Shown here in pieces: positions 32,331-42,974 of a stretch of DNA of 64,000 bases. Each line of letters opens with the position of its first letter. The first letter of the stretch is position 1. The stretch is from Prorocentrum cordatum (taxonomy: Eukaryota; Sar; Dinophyceae; Prorocentrales; Prorocentraceae). The translations under genes and the position numbers were made by a program. The notes beneath the pieces are model-generated. The model had not been told where the DNA came from. It did not search any database and saw nothing but the letters and a program-made list of their open reading frames with translations. The DNA lies in NCBI GenBank assembly GCA_963575745.1, contig CAUYUJ010014590.1, positions 107,501 through 171,500 of the forward strand. The letters run 5' to 3'.

Positions 32331-35248
32331 AGGGCGGCCCAGGGAGCTTCAATAAGGGGGTAGGTGGTGCAGCCGGCGCTGTGGAGTGCTTTCGAAGGCC
32401 TGGGCCAAAACGCCCGTTCTTCCCCCCCCGCCCGCCCCCCTCTCCTCTCCCTCACACAACGTAACACCCCCTCACCGCGCTCATCGCCCTCGCCCTCCCT
32501 GCAGCGCTCCCCCGGCACTGCCGCAGCGCACGCGTGCATTGCGGCCTCGTAGCAGGATGCGGCCGTAGCGTCGTGGCTCCTGTTTTCTGCTCGCCAGTTG
32601 CTGTGGTGCTCGCATGCTGGAGTATTGCTCGCAACATGCTGTGCTGCTCGCAGGCTGCTGTGGTGTTCGCATGCTTGTTGCCCGTGCTCGCGCACTTTCC
32701 TGTCAGAGACGACTTGGGTCCACGATGCGGTCTGGGAGCCTCATTGGGCACACGGGAAGGAAGAAGGGGCGCGGGCGGAGGAGGAAGTCGCGGGCAGCGG
32801 AGCACGCTCGGACCGAGACGATCTTGTACCCTGTGTGCCAGAGCACAAGCTTGAACGGCCAGTAAACGGGAGTGGCGGGGCCAACTTGCGGCCGTACCAG
32901 GGCGCGGCAAGTTTATGAGATGTTGGGTGGCGCATTTCCGAGGCGATTGCGCACGCAAGTTATGCGAGGGACATCACAGGTTGCAAGGGCAGTGCAGAGT
33001 TCCAGAAGAGTTTCGACCAATCTTGGCGCCATGCGACCAATCTTCGCTGATCGCTCCGTGCTCGCGCGCACCTTGCGGTGCTCGCAAGCTGCTGTGGCAT
33101 TTGCAGGTTCCAGCATGCTGCTGCGTGCGTGCACATGTGGGGCGTTCCAAAGACGGCCTTGCCTTCGAGGATCGATGGAGTTGTCATGTTTTCCGCGGCG
33201 GAAGGCGGTGGAAGGTCATCGGAAAGTCGGCGGAAGTAAAACGAGGCCGCAACCGCCGGCGGAAGGTGGCGGGAGTAAAACATGTGTCCCCAGGAGATGA
33301 GAACGTTTTTGGGTTCAGGGTTTCCGAAACCGACCATGTGCCGCTCGCACACTTCTGTGGTGCTGGCAGGGTCTGGCTCCCCTGGCCGTCTGGCGGTCTC
33401 GAGCATAGCTTTGTTTTCACGAGCGTTGTGGTGCTCGCAGCATGCTGTCGGGGTGCCCCTCGACGCCGGAAGCGCTGGCGCCCCTCTCCCCCACTCCCCC
33501 CTCGTCTTCTGCTTATACACCTGCTCGTCATCCTCCTCGCCCTCCCCCCATCCTTCTGCTCGTTATTCTCCTCTCCCTCGTTCTCCTCGTGCTCGTCGTT
33601 CTCGTGGTTTTCGTCTTGATCGTTGTCTCTGTCGTCCTCGTCGTCGCCTTCGTGGTCCTCCGTCCTCCTGGTCTCGTCCCCGACGCCGTCGTCGTTGTCA
33701 TCCTCGTCGGGTTCGTCGTCGTCACCGTTGTGATTGTCGTCGTCCTCGCCGTCCTCGCTACCCCCCTCACCTCCTCCTCGTCTCTTCGACCTCGTGCTCC
33801 TTCTCGTCGTCGTCGTCTTCTTCGTCCTCTTGTTCCTCCTCCTCCTTCCCCTCTTGCTAGTCATCCTCTTCTTCTGTCGAAGGCTATTGTGGCACTCGGA
33901 GGGTTCAGCATGCTTTTGTGGACACGCGTGGCGATCGAAGGTTTGTATGTTCCTGGCTAGGCCTGGCTTTCCTCGCCATCTGCTGGTCGCGAGCACGCTA
34001 CACTGATCACAGGGATGTGCGTTTGGGGTTCTCGTAGACTACTGAGGCTCTTTTTCTCACGAGAGAGTTGTTGTGCTCTCAGCCGCGTTGCAGTGCTCGC
34101 GGGCCTCTCTTGTATACCCTCGGAGTCTATCATCCTGCTGTTCGTAGATGTGGTACCGTTGTGGCGCCCGCGTGCTGCGGCGGTACGTGCTCGAAGGCTG
34201 CTCTGCCTCCGTGGTGCGGTAGTATCAGGGTCCGGCGTACTGTTCTGTGCGCAGGGTCTCGCAAGGCTGCTGTGGTTCTGGCAGGGTCTGTCTGCCCTCT
34301 CCTCGCCGTCCGATGGTGTCAGTCACGCGCTGTTCTCGCGGACATCTTCTTCTGCGCGCAGGCATGACGGCCGTTTTTTGCCACAGGGCTGAGGCGCGCG
34401 CGAGCGCTGTGGTGGTGCCATTGGGCACACTGCGGGGGCGGGGGGGAGGCCTTCCGTTATGCCCCCCCCCCTCTCTCTCCCCGAGTACGTCTGGTATGAC
34501 CACGACTGGAAGCTTGCATCTGCGTCAGGAGAGGGAAGACGGGCGGGGCGCCCTTACAACACTACCACGCCATAACGTGCCAGGGAGGGCACGCTGGCGG
34601 ACGTGTGTATGTATATACTATGCTCAAACTGTGAACGACTTGTTTGGTCGGCTGGATGGACTTTGCGGAACGCTCCATTAGACCAGATCTTTCACGAGGC
34701 ACGGTGCACGAATCCTTTTGGAAGTTCAGATGACTCGGCCACTGCCAGGTGAGGTTCAACCCAATACTCAAGGTCAGCCGCACTCACCCGTTAAGATGAA
34801 ACATAGGTCAATATGCCAGGAGTATCGGGCTCGTCTTTTCCCTGGTCATGACCCCACGGTGCAGACCCGCGCTGCCGTTGTCGCTATCCTGGTGGCTACC
34901 CTGACGTTCTATCGCTGGCGATACTGGCAGTACCCAGACGCGCGCTGCCGCGCCCACCCGCAGTCGGGCGCGGTGAGGCCTCACGGCTACGCGGCAGCCG
35001 TGGCACGGACGGTCTCGGCGCTGCACGGTCGCTCAGCCGCGGGGCCCTTGCGGCAAACGCGGCGCTGCCGACGCAGAGACGCGGCGACGGCGGCGACGAC
35101 GCTGCGACGACGCTGACGGCGACGGCGGTGCCGCCTTCGCGGCGACGATGGCGGCGACAGCGCGGCCAGGGCCCCCTCGGCCTGCGACGACGACGCGGCG
35201 GCGGCGGCGGCGGTGACGAGCGACGACGGCGACGCGGCGGCGGCAGCG
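32331..35248. other. Intergenic with GCTGCTGTGGTGCTCGCA words and CT/CGT tracts
   Basis: A ~20-bp word of the type GCTGCTGTGGTGCTCGCA recurs near 32590, 32655, 33085, 33350, 33425, 33885 and 34250 in changing contexts. A CCTCGTCGTC-rich tract occupies 33530-33880 and a GCGACGACG-rich tract 35090-35240. No supported gene. Confidence 0.5.
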
Positions 35249-35752
35249 GCGGCCGCGAGGCAGCCCCGCCACCGCCACGGGTGCCGCGGCGGGGCCGTCG
35301 CCGGCAGACCGCAACGTCACCAAGGTAGAGGCCGACGACGACTTCGACATGGGCGGCGCGGCAGGCGGGGCTGTTCTGCGCCTCCTCTCGGCATGAGGTC
35401 AGCTGGCCATGTTTTTGTCCTGGTCATCCGGCTCCCAGGGCCCTCAGCGGGCCTGGACGGGCAAGAAACGGCTCATCATGGAACGCTGTTCCTGGCGAGA
35501 GCCCCGAGGTCTCGGGTTCGTTTCTTTCAGGAAGGACCTCTTCCCGGCGGCCGCGAGGCAGCCCCGCCACCGCCACGGGTGCCGCGGCGGGGCCGTCGCC
35601 GGCAGACCGCAACGTCACCAAGGTAGAGGCCGACGACGACTTCGACATGGGCGGCGCGGCAGGCGGGGCTGTTCTGCGCCTCCTCTCGGCATGAGGTCAG
35701 CTGGCCATGTTTTTTCCTGGTCATCCGGCTCCCAGGGCCCTCAGCGGGCCTG
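35249..35752 (+). repeat. ~205-bp direct duplication spaced 298 bp
   Basis: GGCGGCCGCGAGGCAGCCCC opens copies at 35249 and 35547. Both run through CAACGTCACCAAGGTAGAGG and GACATGGGCGGCGCGGCAGG, and end with CCTCAGCGGGCCTGG. The copies differ by little more than a 3-bp deletion. TTCAG(G/A)AAGGACCT borders the second copy on both sides (35526 and 35759), suggesting how it was duplicated. Confidence 0.9.
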
Positions 35753-35769
35753 GGCTCCTTCAGAAAGGA

Positions 35770-36215
35770 CCTGGGGCCCTCTTGTAGCTTCGTGGAGGGT
35801 TCTCACGGGCCTCAGGGGGGCCGAGGGCTCGAAATGCGGGCTCGGGTTCCCCTCCAAAACCTTTCTCGCGGCGGTCTAGGATCTCTTTTGGGCCACGTTG
35901 GAGGCCTCTGAGGCAATCTTTGGGGCCGTATGGGGCCTTCTTCACCTGTTCAGGGCCTCTCTTGGAGGCCTCGTCTGGTAGCCTATTGGGAGCCTCTAGG
36001 GCCGTCGTGGAGCGTCGGGGAACCGAATCGGCGAGAACGCTAAACTCTGTCAGAAACGCAGCGAAAGTCAATGACTGTAGCTCGTGGGGCCCTCTGGGGA
36101 GGGCTCCTTGAGGCCTCTTGGGGCGTTTTCGGGGCACCTTGGGCCGCCCGGAGGCTACTCGGCGTCCTGGAGGAGCCTTCGGCGACTGGGAGCCCTCTTG
36201 GGCCGCCTCGGGGGC
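35770..36215 (+). repeat. GGCCTCTTGGGG interspersed repeat, block 5
   Basis: Two wings of GGCCTCTTGGGG-type words around a core (GGAGCGTCGGGGAACCGAAT, GGCGAGAACGCTAAACTC) at 36007-36080. The core words GGAGCGTCG and GGCGAGAACGC are shared with blocks 2 and 1 respectively. Confidence 0.8.
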
Positions 36216-36419
36216 TCTGGACCTCGCAGACGGACGGGCACCGCGGATGGATGATGCGAGCACGTGATTATGAGTGGGTCCCACCACCCCGCTGGCCAGG
36301 CAACTGTTAAAAATGTTCCCCGGCTCAAGAAACTATTCTTTTAATCGTCCCCCCACCGCGCCCGTCGGGGATGGGCCGAGGCGGCCGACGGAGCGAACCG
36401 GCGTGAGAGTGGGGGGAGG

Positions 36420-36580
36420 GATGAGGAGGAGGAGGAGGAGGAGGAGGAGGAGGAGGAGGAGGAGGAGGAGGAGGAGGAGGAGGGGGAGCAGGAGCAGGAG
36501 GAGGAGGAGGAGGAAGAGGAGGAGGAGGAGCAGGAGGAGGAGGAGGAGGGGAAGGAGGAGGAGGAGGAGGACCCATGTAA
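36420..36580. repeat. (GGA)n microsatellite
   Basis: About 150 bp of GGA triplets with GCA/GAA interruptions; poly-Arg/Glu/Gly and poly-Pro/Leu frames are artefacts. Confidence 0.95.
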
Positions 36581-36895
36581 GCCAAAGAGACATCAACGAT
36601 TTTGGAATTAGCCCTCCCTCAAAGCTCCGTCTTCATAAGACCCCCTACAACGGTTCATTTCCATTGAGGGAATTGCTTCGTTGGAAGACACCCTTGAAGA
36701 CCCTGAAACATGCCAAAACATTGTTCTCGGGGTTTCAACGCCACGGATCAACCCGACTGCTGACGAACAGTATCGTGACAGAGCGCTTTTTCGTGGGCTT
36801 CAACACCGCGAATCAACATAATCGTTGCAACCGCATAATCTTGAATCCTCCCAACACACCATGTTTGGTACGTTCATGATGGGACCCAGTTTTCA
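36575..36895 (+). repeat. ~300-bp duplicated segment, copy 1
   Basis: AAGCCAAAGAGACATCAACG...CAACGGTTCATTTCCATTGA...GGATCAACCCGACTGCTG recurs with ~80-85% identity at 37560-37880. In both copies a GGA microsatellite precedes it; ~85-bp repeats lie between the two copies. Not coding in any shared frame. Confidence 0.85.
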
Positions 36896-36899
36896 AAAA

Positions 36900-37400
36900 A
36901 ATTGAACGAATGTGCGCGGCGCTACGGCGAGAGCCACATTTTGAAAAGGAACCGCACTTAATCCGTGAAACTCTTGTATATACTTGAAACGGATGTTTGC
37001 GGCGCTAAGGCGAGAGCCACATTTTCAAAAGGAACCGCCCTCAATCTGTGAACTCGCGCACCTTTTATAGCACGAGTGCACGCCGCGCTAAGGCGAGAAC
37101 GACATGTTGAAAACGACCCGCCCTCAGTCCGTGAACATCTTGCAAGTGTTCAAACGAATTTGCGCGGCGCTAATGCGAGAGCCACATTTTGAAAAGGAGC
37201 CGCCCTCAACCCGTGCACCCTTTGCATTTTAACACGAAAGTGCGCGGCGCTAAGGCGAGAGTTCCATTTTGAAAAGGAGCCGCCCTCAACCCGTGAAACT
37301 CTTGCAATGTTTCAAAACGTATGTGCGCCGCGCTAAGGCGAGAACTACATGTTGAAAACCACCCGCCCTCCATCTGTGAAGCCGCTTCCAATGTTTAGCT
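36900..37400 (+). repeat. ~85-bp dispersed repeat, local array of six
   Basis: The unit GTGCGCGGCGCTAAGGCGAG, then CCACATTTTGAAAAGG, CCGCCCTCAATCCGTGAAAC, TCTTGCAA recurs about every 75-95 bp. Single or paired copies also lie at 1998, 39020-39180 and 40180-40360. Confidence 0.85.
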
Positions 37401-37560
37401 TCAGAGTCATAGATGCTGAGGACGTCTCAGGCGAAACGCCCTGCCCGGCCTAAAAGCTGGCCTCGGGGTGCGACAAGGACAAGTTATGTATATGGAAAGG
37501 GAATGGATGGAGAAGGAGAAGGAGGAGGAGGAGGAGGAGCAGGAGGAGGAGGAGGACAAG
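37325..37560 (+). repeat. Composite dispersed repeat, copy 2
   Basis: Same order of blocks as 1998-2202: the ~85-bp motif, then GAGGACGTCTCAGGCGAAAC (37418-37437), then CTCGGGGTGCGACAAGGACA, then a GGA microsatellite (37500-37558). Confidence 0.75.
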
Positions 37561-37880
37561 TGTAAACCAAAGAGTCATCAACGATGTTGGAGTAAACCCT
37601 TCCTCCAAGCTCTCTCTTCATAGGCCCCTGCAACGGTTCATCCCCATTGATGGAACTGCCTCGTTGGAAGACACTCGTTAGAAGACTCTGAAGCCTGCCA
37701 AAACATCGTTCTCGGGATTCCAACGCCACGGATCAACCTGACTGCTGCGTCTTGACAATCCAATGCCGTTCCAAAACGCCATTCCTAGGATTTCAACACA
37801 GAGAGCCAACGTAACTATTCACCCGCATAATCCGGAATCCCTCCAAAACATCATTTCTGGTACGTTGATGATGGGAATCC
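37560..37880 (+). repeat. ~300-bp duplicated segment, copy 2
   Basis: Counterpart of 36575-36895, starting AAACCAAAGAGTCATCAACG. It ends near a GTACGTTGATGATGGGA block that parallels GTACGTTCATGATGGGA at the end of copy 1. Confidence 0.85.
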
Positions 37881-38137
37881 GTGAAATCCGTAAGGGTTTC
37901 GCCCCCTGCCGCCGGCCCCCTCTCTCGGAGAATGGGCCATGGAAGAGCTAAGTCATGAGGCTTTGGCGCTGTCGTGCAGCAGTATCGGAACTTCATGCAA
38001 GGCCGATTCGCAATCGGCAAAACCAACTGATCACAAGAGGGGTTACCACACAGGGCGATTGGTAAGACGTGTATGGTTTACGAGCTTGGTTGCCACACCT
38101 TGGGATTAAAGGGCCGAGGGAGTACTCGCGCAAATCC

Positions 38138-38762
38138 CTTGTGTTTTTGGACCCTGACCCCGCGGATCTGCGTGAGGGGTGGCACCGAATTTCAGAAATG
38201 TGGCAAATCCCATGTGTTTTTGGACCCTGACCCCGCGGATCTGCGTGAGGGGTGGCACCGAATTTCAGAAATGTGGCAAATCCCTGTGTTTTTGGACCCT
38301 GACCCCGCGGATCTGCGTGAGGGGTGGCACCGAATTTCAGAAATGTGGCAAATCCCTGTGTTTTTGGACCCTGACCCCGCGGATCTGCGTGAGGGGTGGC
38401 ACCGAATTTCAGAAATGTGGCAAATCCCTGTGTTTTTGGACCCTGACCCCGCGGATCTGCGTGAGGGGTGGCACCGAATTTCAGAAATGTGGCAAATCCC
38501 ATGTGTTTTTGGACCCTGACCCCGCGGATCTGCGTGAGGGGTGGCACCGAATTTCAGAAATGTGGCAAATCCCCTGTGTTTTTGGACCCTGACCCCGCGG
38601 ATCTGCGTGAGGGGTGGCACCGAATTTCAGAAATGTGGCAAATCCCATGTGTTTTTGGACCCTGACCCCGCGGATCTGCGTGAGGGGTGGCACCGAATTT
38701 CAGAAATGTGGCAAATCCCTTGTGTTTTTGGACCCTGACCCCGCGGATCTGCGTGAGGGGTG
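38138..38762 (+). repeat. 71-74-bp satellite, about nine copies
   Basis: Unit: GTGTTTTTGGACCCTGACCC, CGCGGATCTGCGTGAGGGGT, GGCACCGAATTTCAGAAATG, TGGCAAATCCC. Copies are almost identical and vary mainly in the CCC/CCCT(T)/CCCATG junction. The period is not a multiple of three, so the repeated protein frames are artefacts. Near-identity implies recent expansion or homogenisation. Confidence 0.97.
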
Positions 38763-38851
38763 TTGATTTCGAGCCCCCCCAGCAATTCAGACAACGCGCC
38801 CAGGTGAGGCTAAAAGTCTTGTTTGGGCCTCCCCCCCCCTCGCGCGGTCAA

Positions 38852-38907
38852 TCAACTAGTTACAGTAACCAGCAAGAAGTCAACTAGTTACAGTAACCAG
38901 CAAGAAG
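38852..38907 (+). repeat. 28-bp tandem duplication
   Basis: TCAACTAGTTACAGTAACCA plus GCAAGAAG occurs twice in a row, identically. Confidence 0.95.
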
Positions 38908-39019
38908 CAGAACTGTAACACTGGAACCTACAACCTACGACTGGTACAGGAAACTGCGAATCACGCGCCTCGCAGCCTGGTGGCCCCACAAGGGGGCCGG
39001 CGGATTTTTGCAAGTGTTG

Positions 39020-39190
39020 AAAAAGGTGTTCGTGGCGTTACAGCGAGAGCCACATTTTGAAAACCACCCGCCCTCAATCCGTGAAACTCTTGTAAGATTT
39101 AAACAGATTGAGCGAGTGTGCGCGGTGTTAGGGCGAAACAACCCGCTTTCAATCTGTGGAACTCGTGCAATTTGTCCCAACCGTCTTTGG
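39020..39190 (+). repeat. ~85-bp dispersed repeat, two copies
   Basis: GGCGTTACAGCGAGAGCCAC...ACCCGCCCTCAATCCGTGAA and a second, shortened copy (GCGCGGTGTTAGGGCG). Confidence 0.75.
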
Positions 39191-39261
39191 TTGGGCAGTC
39201 GTTTTGAATAAAGCACTGCTCGCGCGTCCTTCCTCCCGCTTCCCCCCCCTGCTGCCCTCTC

Positions 39262-39920
39262 TTCGCCGTCCCTGGGGGGCTGCGATCTGCGAAGCTGTCG
39301 GCACCTCCGAGGGCTGCCGGTGGGTCCAGCGGGGTTAGGCACCGTGCAGGCCTGAGCAAGACCTCGCCGTCCACGGGGGGTTGCGATCTGCGAAACGGTC
39401 GCCACTTTCGAGGGCTGTTGGTGGGTCCAGCGGAGTGAGGCACCGTGCAGGCCTGAGCGAGACCTCGCCGTCCCTGGGGCGGGGCGGGGGCTGCGATCTG
39501 CGAAACGGTCGCCACTTTCGAGGGCTGTTGGTGGGTCCAGCGGAGTGAGGCACTGCGCAGACCTGAGCGAGACCGCGCCGTCTTTTGGGGGCTGCGATCT
39601 GCGAAACGGTCGCCACTTCGAGGGCTGCTGGTGGGTCTTGCGGAGTGAGGCACCGCGCAGACCTGAGGTAGACCTCGCCGTCTTTTGGGGGCTGCGTTCT
39701 GCGAAACTGTCGCCACTCTCGAGGGCTGTCGGGGGTCCAGCGGAGTGAGGCACCGTGCAGACCTGAGCGATACCTCGCTGTCCCTGGGGGGTGCGATCTG
39801 CGAAACGGTCGCCACTTTCGAGGGCTGCTGGTGGGCTCGCCACTTTCGAAGGCTGCTGGTGGGCCCAGTGGAGTGAGGCACTGCACGGACCTGAGCAGGA
39901 CCTCTCCGTCCTTGGGCGGC
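39262..39920 (+). repeat. ~100-bp satellite, about seven copies
   Basis: Unit: ACCTCGCCGTC(C), TGGGGGGCTGCGATCTGCGA, AACGGTCGCCACTTTCGAGG, GCTGTTGGTGGGTCCAGCGG, AGTGAGGCACCGTGCAGGCC, TGAGCG. Copies differ by small indels and substitutions; one is internally shortened near 39840. Confidence 0.95.
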
Positions 39921-40169
39921 CATGTCATGTTGTTGTTGCCCCGCCGACGTTTCAAGCCGCTTGCCCCGGTCTCCTTTTGGACCTTGCGTCTTCCTTAGTG
40001 ACTCAGTGGTTCACTTATTAGTTGCTCACGCATGTGTTTTGATTGGGGAGCTGCGAACCTCCCGGATGCCTCTCGCAGAAGTATATGCGCCCATGCCACG
40101 TCGCCGCTTTCCCGTCAAATCTCCCAAGCTACTCCTGCTCCGCATTGCGCAGGGGTTGGGTACGTCGCC

Positions 40170-40359
40170 AGGGTGATTTCAAACGTCGCTCAGGCCAGAA
40201 CCACATTTTAAAAACCACTTGCCCTCAATACGTGAAGCTCTTGCAACTGGTTCAAACAAATGCGCGCCGCGCTCAGACGAGAGCTACATTCTGAAAACCA
40301 CCCGACCTCAATCCGTGAAACTCTTTTTGCAAGTTTTTCAAACGAATGTGCGCCGCGCT
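40170..40359 (+). repeat. ~85-bp dispersed repeat, copies interrupted by family A
   Basis: Units near 40180, 40260 and 40345. The last is cut at CGCCGCGCT|, and the continuation GCTGAGGCCAGAGCTACAT lies beyond the foldback element at 40504, which dates the insertion after the repeat spread. Confidence 0.75.
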
Positions 40360-40503
40360 GCATGCGAACCCTACCCTACCCCCCACGATTTCTGAGGGGG
40401 AGGGTGGGGTTCACTTCGTTCGGGAGCTCTCAAGCGAAGTGAACCCCACCCTCCCCCTCAGAAATCGTGGGGGGTAGGGGTAGGGTTCGCATGCGGTCCC
40501 CTA
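40360..40503. mobile_element. Foldback element family A (MITE), copy 2
   Basis: Near-identical to 31440-31593, but the left end begins at GCATGCGAACC; about 9 bp of the terminal repeat and part of the target duplication appear deleted. GCT is still present on both sides. It is inserted in an ~85-bp dispersed repeat. Confidence 0.85.
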
Positions 40504-41260
40504 GCTGAGGCCAGAGCTACATGGGCTCTGTGCGCCATTTCCGTGGCAAAGAGCAGATCGAATTTGGGTTGCTCCGTTGCGCGGGATACGCAGCGGGGAC
40601 AGTAGCGCAAACCTAACCCAATCTGCGCACTTTCGGGGGCACGGCCTTGTCCGGGACACCGCGGAGGCATAATCGGGACTGGGCTCCGCCTCTCCTTTAC
40701 TGCGCTTGGGAGTTGCACGGGCAACATGGTTCGCCTCGAATCTTTCGGCGCCGCTTGCTCACGAATGTATGAGACGATGTATATCTCCGCGTCCTGGGGC
40801 GAGGGGCAGGTTTTTGAGAAAAGCTTTGGTGCCTTGCTGGACACCGCTGTTCTGTTTTGATGGCTCTCAAATTCTGCTCGGGAGTATCTGCTTGGAGGTG
40901 TCGTGCCGGATTCCGCGTCTCTCGGCCGGGCAAGGTTGTTTCAAGAGCAATTGAGCCCCAGAGTTGCCACCAGAGGGGAAACGAAGGTTGAAGAATTCAG
41001 GATGAGCAAGAGTAGCTGCTGCAAATGCGGCGTTGGCTTCGCGCCGAGCCTGAGGCAAGAGCCTGCAACGTATGGGGAGCAAGGGTGGCAGAGAGCAGGG
41101 GTGCAAGAGCATCGGCCCGCAAGTGCACAGAGCAAGCCGAGCTCGCGCGTGGGGGTGGGGGTGTCCTCCCCGGCCCACCGCACAGGCACGGCGGCGGGCG
41201 CCCCGACGCACAGTCCCACCGAAGCGGCGGGCGCCTCGGCAGTTGCACTCGATCGTCGCC
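40504..41260. other. Intergenic, no supported gene
   Basis: A 197-codon frame from 40903 (CCKCGVGFAPSLRQ...) runs into Ala/Arg repeats. It has one CxxC pair but no recognisable domain. Confidence 0.35.
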
Positions 41261-41380
41261 GCCGTCGCCGCCGCGCCGCCGCCACCATCGCCGCCGCCGT
41301 CGCCGCCGCGGCCGACGTCGCCGCCGCCGTCATCGTCGTCGTCGTCGTCCGTCGTCGTAGTCGTCGTCGGAGAGCGACCG
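41261..41380. repeat. GCCGCC/GTCGTC trinucleotide tract
   Basis: Imperfect CGC and CGT triplets. A similar tract precedes family B copy 1 at 25140-25400. Confidence 0.85.
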
Positions 41381-41529
41381 TCGAGGTTCGAGATCTGTTG
41401 GCGTTGTTTGGGGGCACCTCCGGCCCCCGTGGGTCGTCCCCGCCTCCACGGGTGGATCGTCGCCGCCGTCGCCGATGGCGCTGGCGTCGTCGTTGAAGAT
41501 GGAGGATCAGGATTCGAGCCCAGACATCA

Positions 41530-41674
41530 TGATGGGCCTGTTTTCCACCACCACCACCACAAGTTGGAGGGGGAAAGGAGGAGGACGACAAGAAGGAGGA
41601 GGACGAAGAGGAGGAGGTGGAGGACCCCCTCCCCCTCCAACTCATGGTGGTGGTGGTGGAAAACGAGCCCATCA
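41530..41674. mobile_element. Foldback element family B (MITE), copy 2
   Basis: Ends TGATGGGCCTGTTTTCCACC / GGTGGAAAACGAGCCCATCA, centre GGAGGAC-rich, flanked by CATCA at 41525-41529 and 41675-41679. The length is 145 bp. As in copy 1, the base after the right duplication is G, giving a potential AG acceptor (41679-41680) opposite a GA at 41531. Confidence 0.88.
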
Positions 41675-41924
41675 CATCAGCCGCCTCGGAACAAGATCGA
41701 GGCGGCCAGTTCGACGTCAGAGCTGCCTGGCCGTCGGAAAGAGGTCCCGGGCGGAAGTTGGTCTGTTCGGCGGAAGGGCTCGAGACGTCCGTGGCCCACG
41801 CATCGGCAACATCGAAACGTCGGGTGTATGGGAGGCGTGTTGATATTTGTGGGTCTCTTCGGGCCTCGTGGGTTGCCCTCGCCGCCACGGGTGGATCTCC
41901 CTCGACGTCCTGATATGGGGGCCG

Positions 41925-41948
41925 TTCGACGCCGCCGCCGCCGCCGCC

Positions 41949-41984
<36 letters not shown>

Positions 41985-41995
41985 GTCAAATCGAG
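41925..41995. repeat. (CGC)n(CGT)n tract
   Basis: GCCGCCGCC then GTCGTCGTC, about 55 bp. Confidence 0.9.
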
Positions 41996-42424
41996 GGCGT
42001 TATTTATTCATATGTATGTTTGCTTGTGCGAATATTTTTGCGTTTCGATACGTTTTTCAGCAGGTTGGCGTCTTCTGGTCCTCTGCGGAAGCCTCCAGGT
42101 ATCTCCACAGACCACTGGAAGTCGTCGGTTCCGTAGGTTAAGCCTCCTCCGGGTACGGCTTCGGAAGGAGCTCAGAGGCCTTGCAGCGCCACGCGTCACG
42201 AGTCGCCGCAGCCTGGGCACATAAGACTTCCAGACTCTTCGAAGGCGGAGGCCGACTGCCGCCGCCGCCGCCGTCGTCGCCGCCGCTGCCGCCGTCGTCA
42301 TCGTCGTCTCGGCTCCAGGCGCCACCGCGGCCCTCTCGGGCCGTGGCGGCGCAGTGCCCGGGCGGTGGTCGGCCCCGGCCCTGGACCTCCGACGCCGACG
42401 CCGTGGCTCTGGCCCGGGCCTCCC

Positions 42425-42490
42425 AGACTGGTCGGAGGATGCGCGCCGCATCGCCGATGCATCGATGGGCGGTACGGCCCGATTCGGAGG
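42425..42490 (+). mobile_element. Foldback family C, partial copy
   Basis: GGTCGGAGGATGCGCGCCGC followed by ATCGCCGATGCATCGATGGG, matching one end of the family C element only. Confidence 0.55.
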
Positions 42491-42801
42491 CGGAGGGCGA
42501 GGGCCGCCCCCGCCGTCGCCGGGGTCGTCGCCGCCGCCGCAGTCGTAGTCATCGTCGCCTCGGCTCATGGGCGCCGCCTCGGCCCGCCCGGGCACGACGG
42601 CGCGACGTCCGAGCGGTGGTCAGACCCAGGCCCCAGGGCCTCCGACGCCGTGGCCCCAGGCCTCCCAAACCCAGAGGCGGGCAAGTTGAGACAACCGGGG
42701 GCCTCCGCGTCGCCACGGCTGGACGCAGCTCGGAGAGTTGGTGCCTTGGCCCTGAGAGGGTGGGGACCGATCCTGAGCTGCCGACAACAGGGCCCCGGAG
42801 C

Positions 42802-42974
42802 GGGTGCGGTCGGAGGATCCGCGCCGCATCGTCGATGCGTCGGTCGGCGCTGCGGCTCAATTCGGAGCTCGATGCTCTCCACCCCGACGTCGCCGATGCA
42901 TCGCCAGCGTCGCCGCTGCATCGCCGTGGCATCGGCGATGCGGCGGGGTCCTCCGACTCCATCTGCTCGGACCC
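42802..42974 (-). mobile_element. Foldback element family C, copy 2
   Basis: Left GGTCGGAGGATCCGCGCCGC, middle with ACGTCGCCGATGCATCGCCA, right GGCATCGGCGATGCGGCGGG...CTCCGACTCCATCTGCTCGG. The right end inverted equals the inner left end of copy 1 with few mismatches. Confidence 0.7.

Noticed and set aside
38073-38887. Repeat protein with CVRGGTEFQKCGK units
   Set aside because: The 71-74-bp period is not a multiple of three, so the frame rotates. The apparent protein repeats are the satellite read in successive phases.
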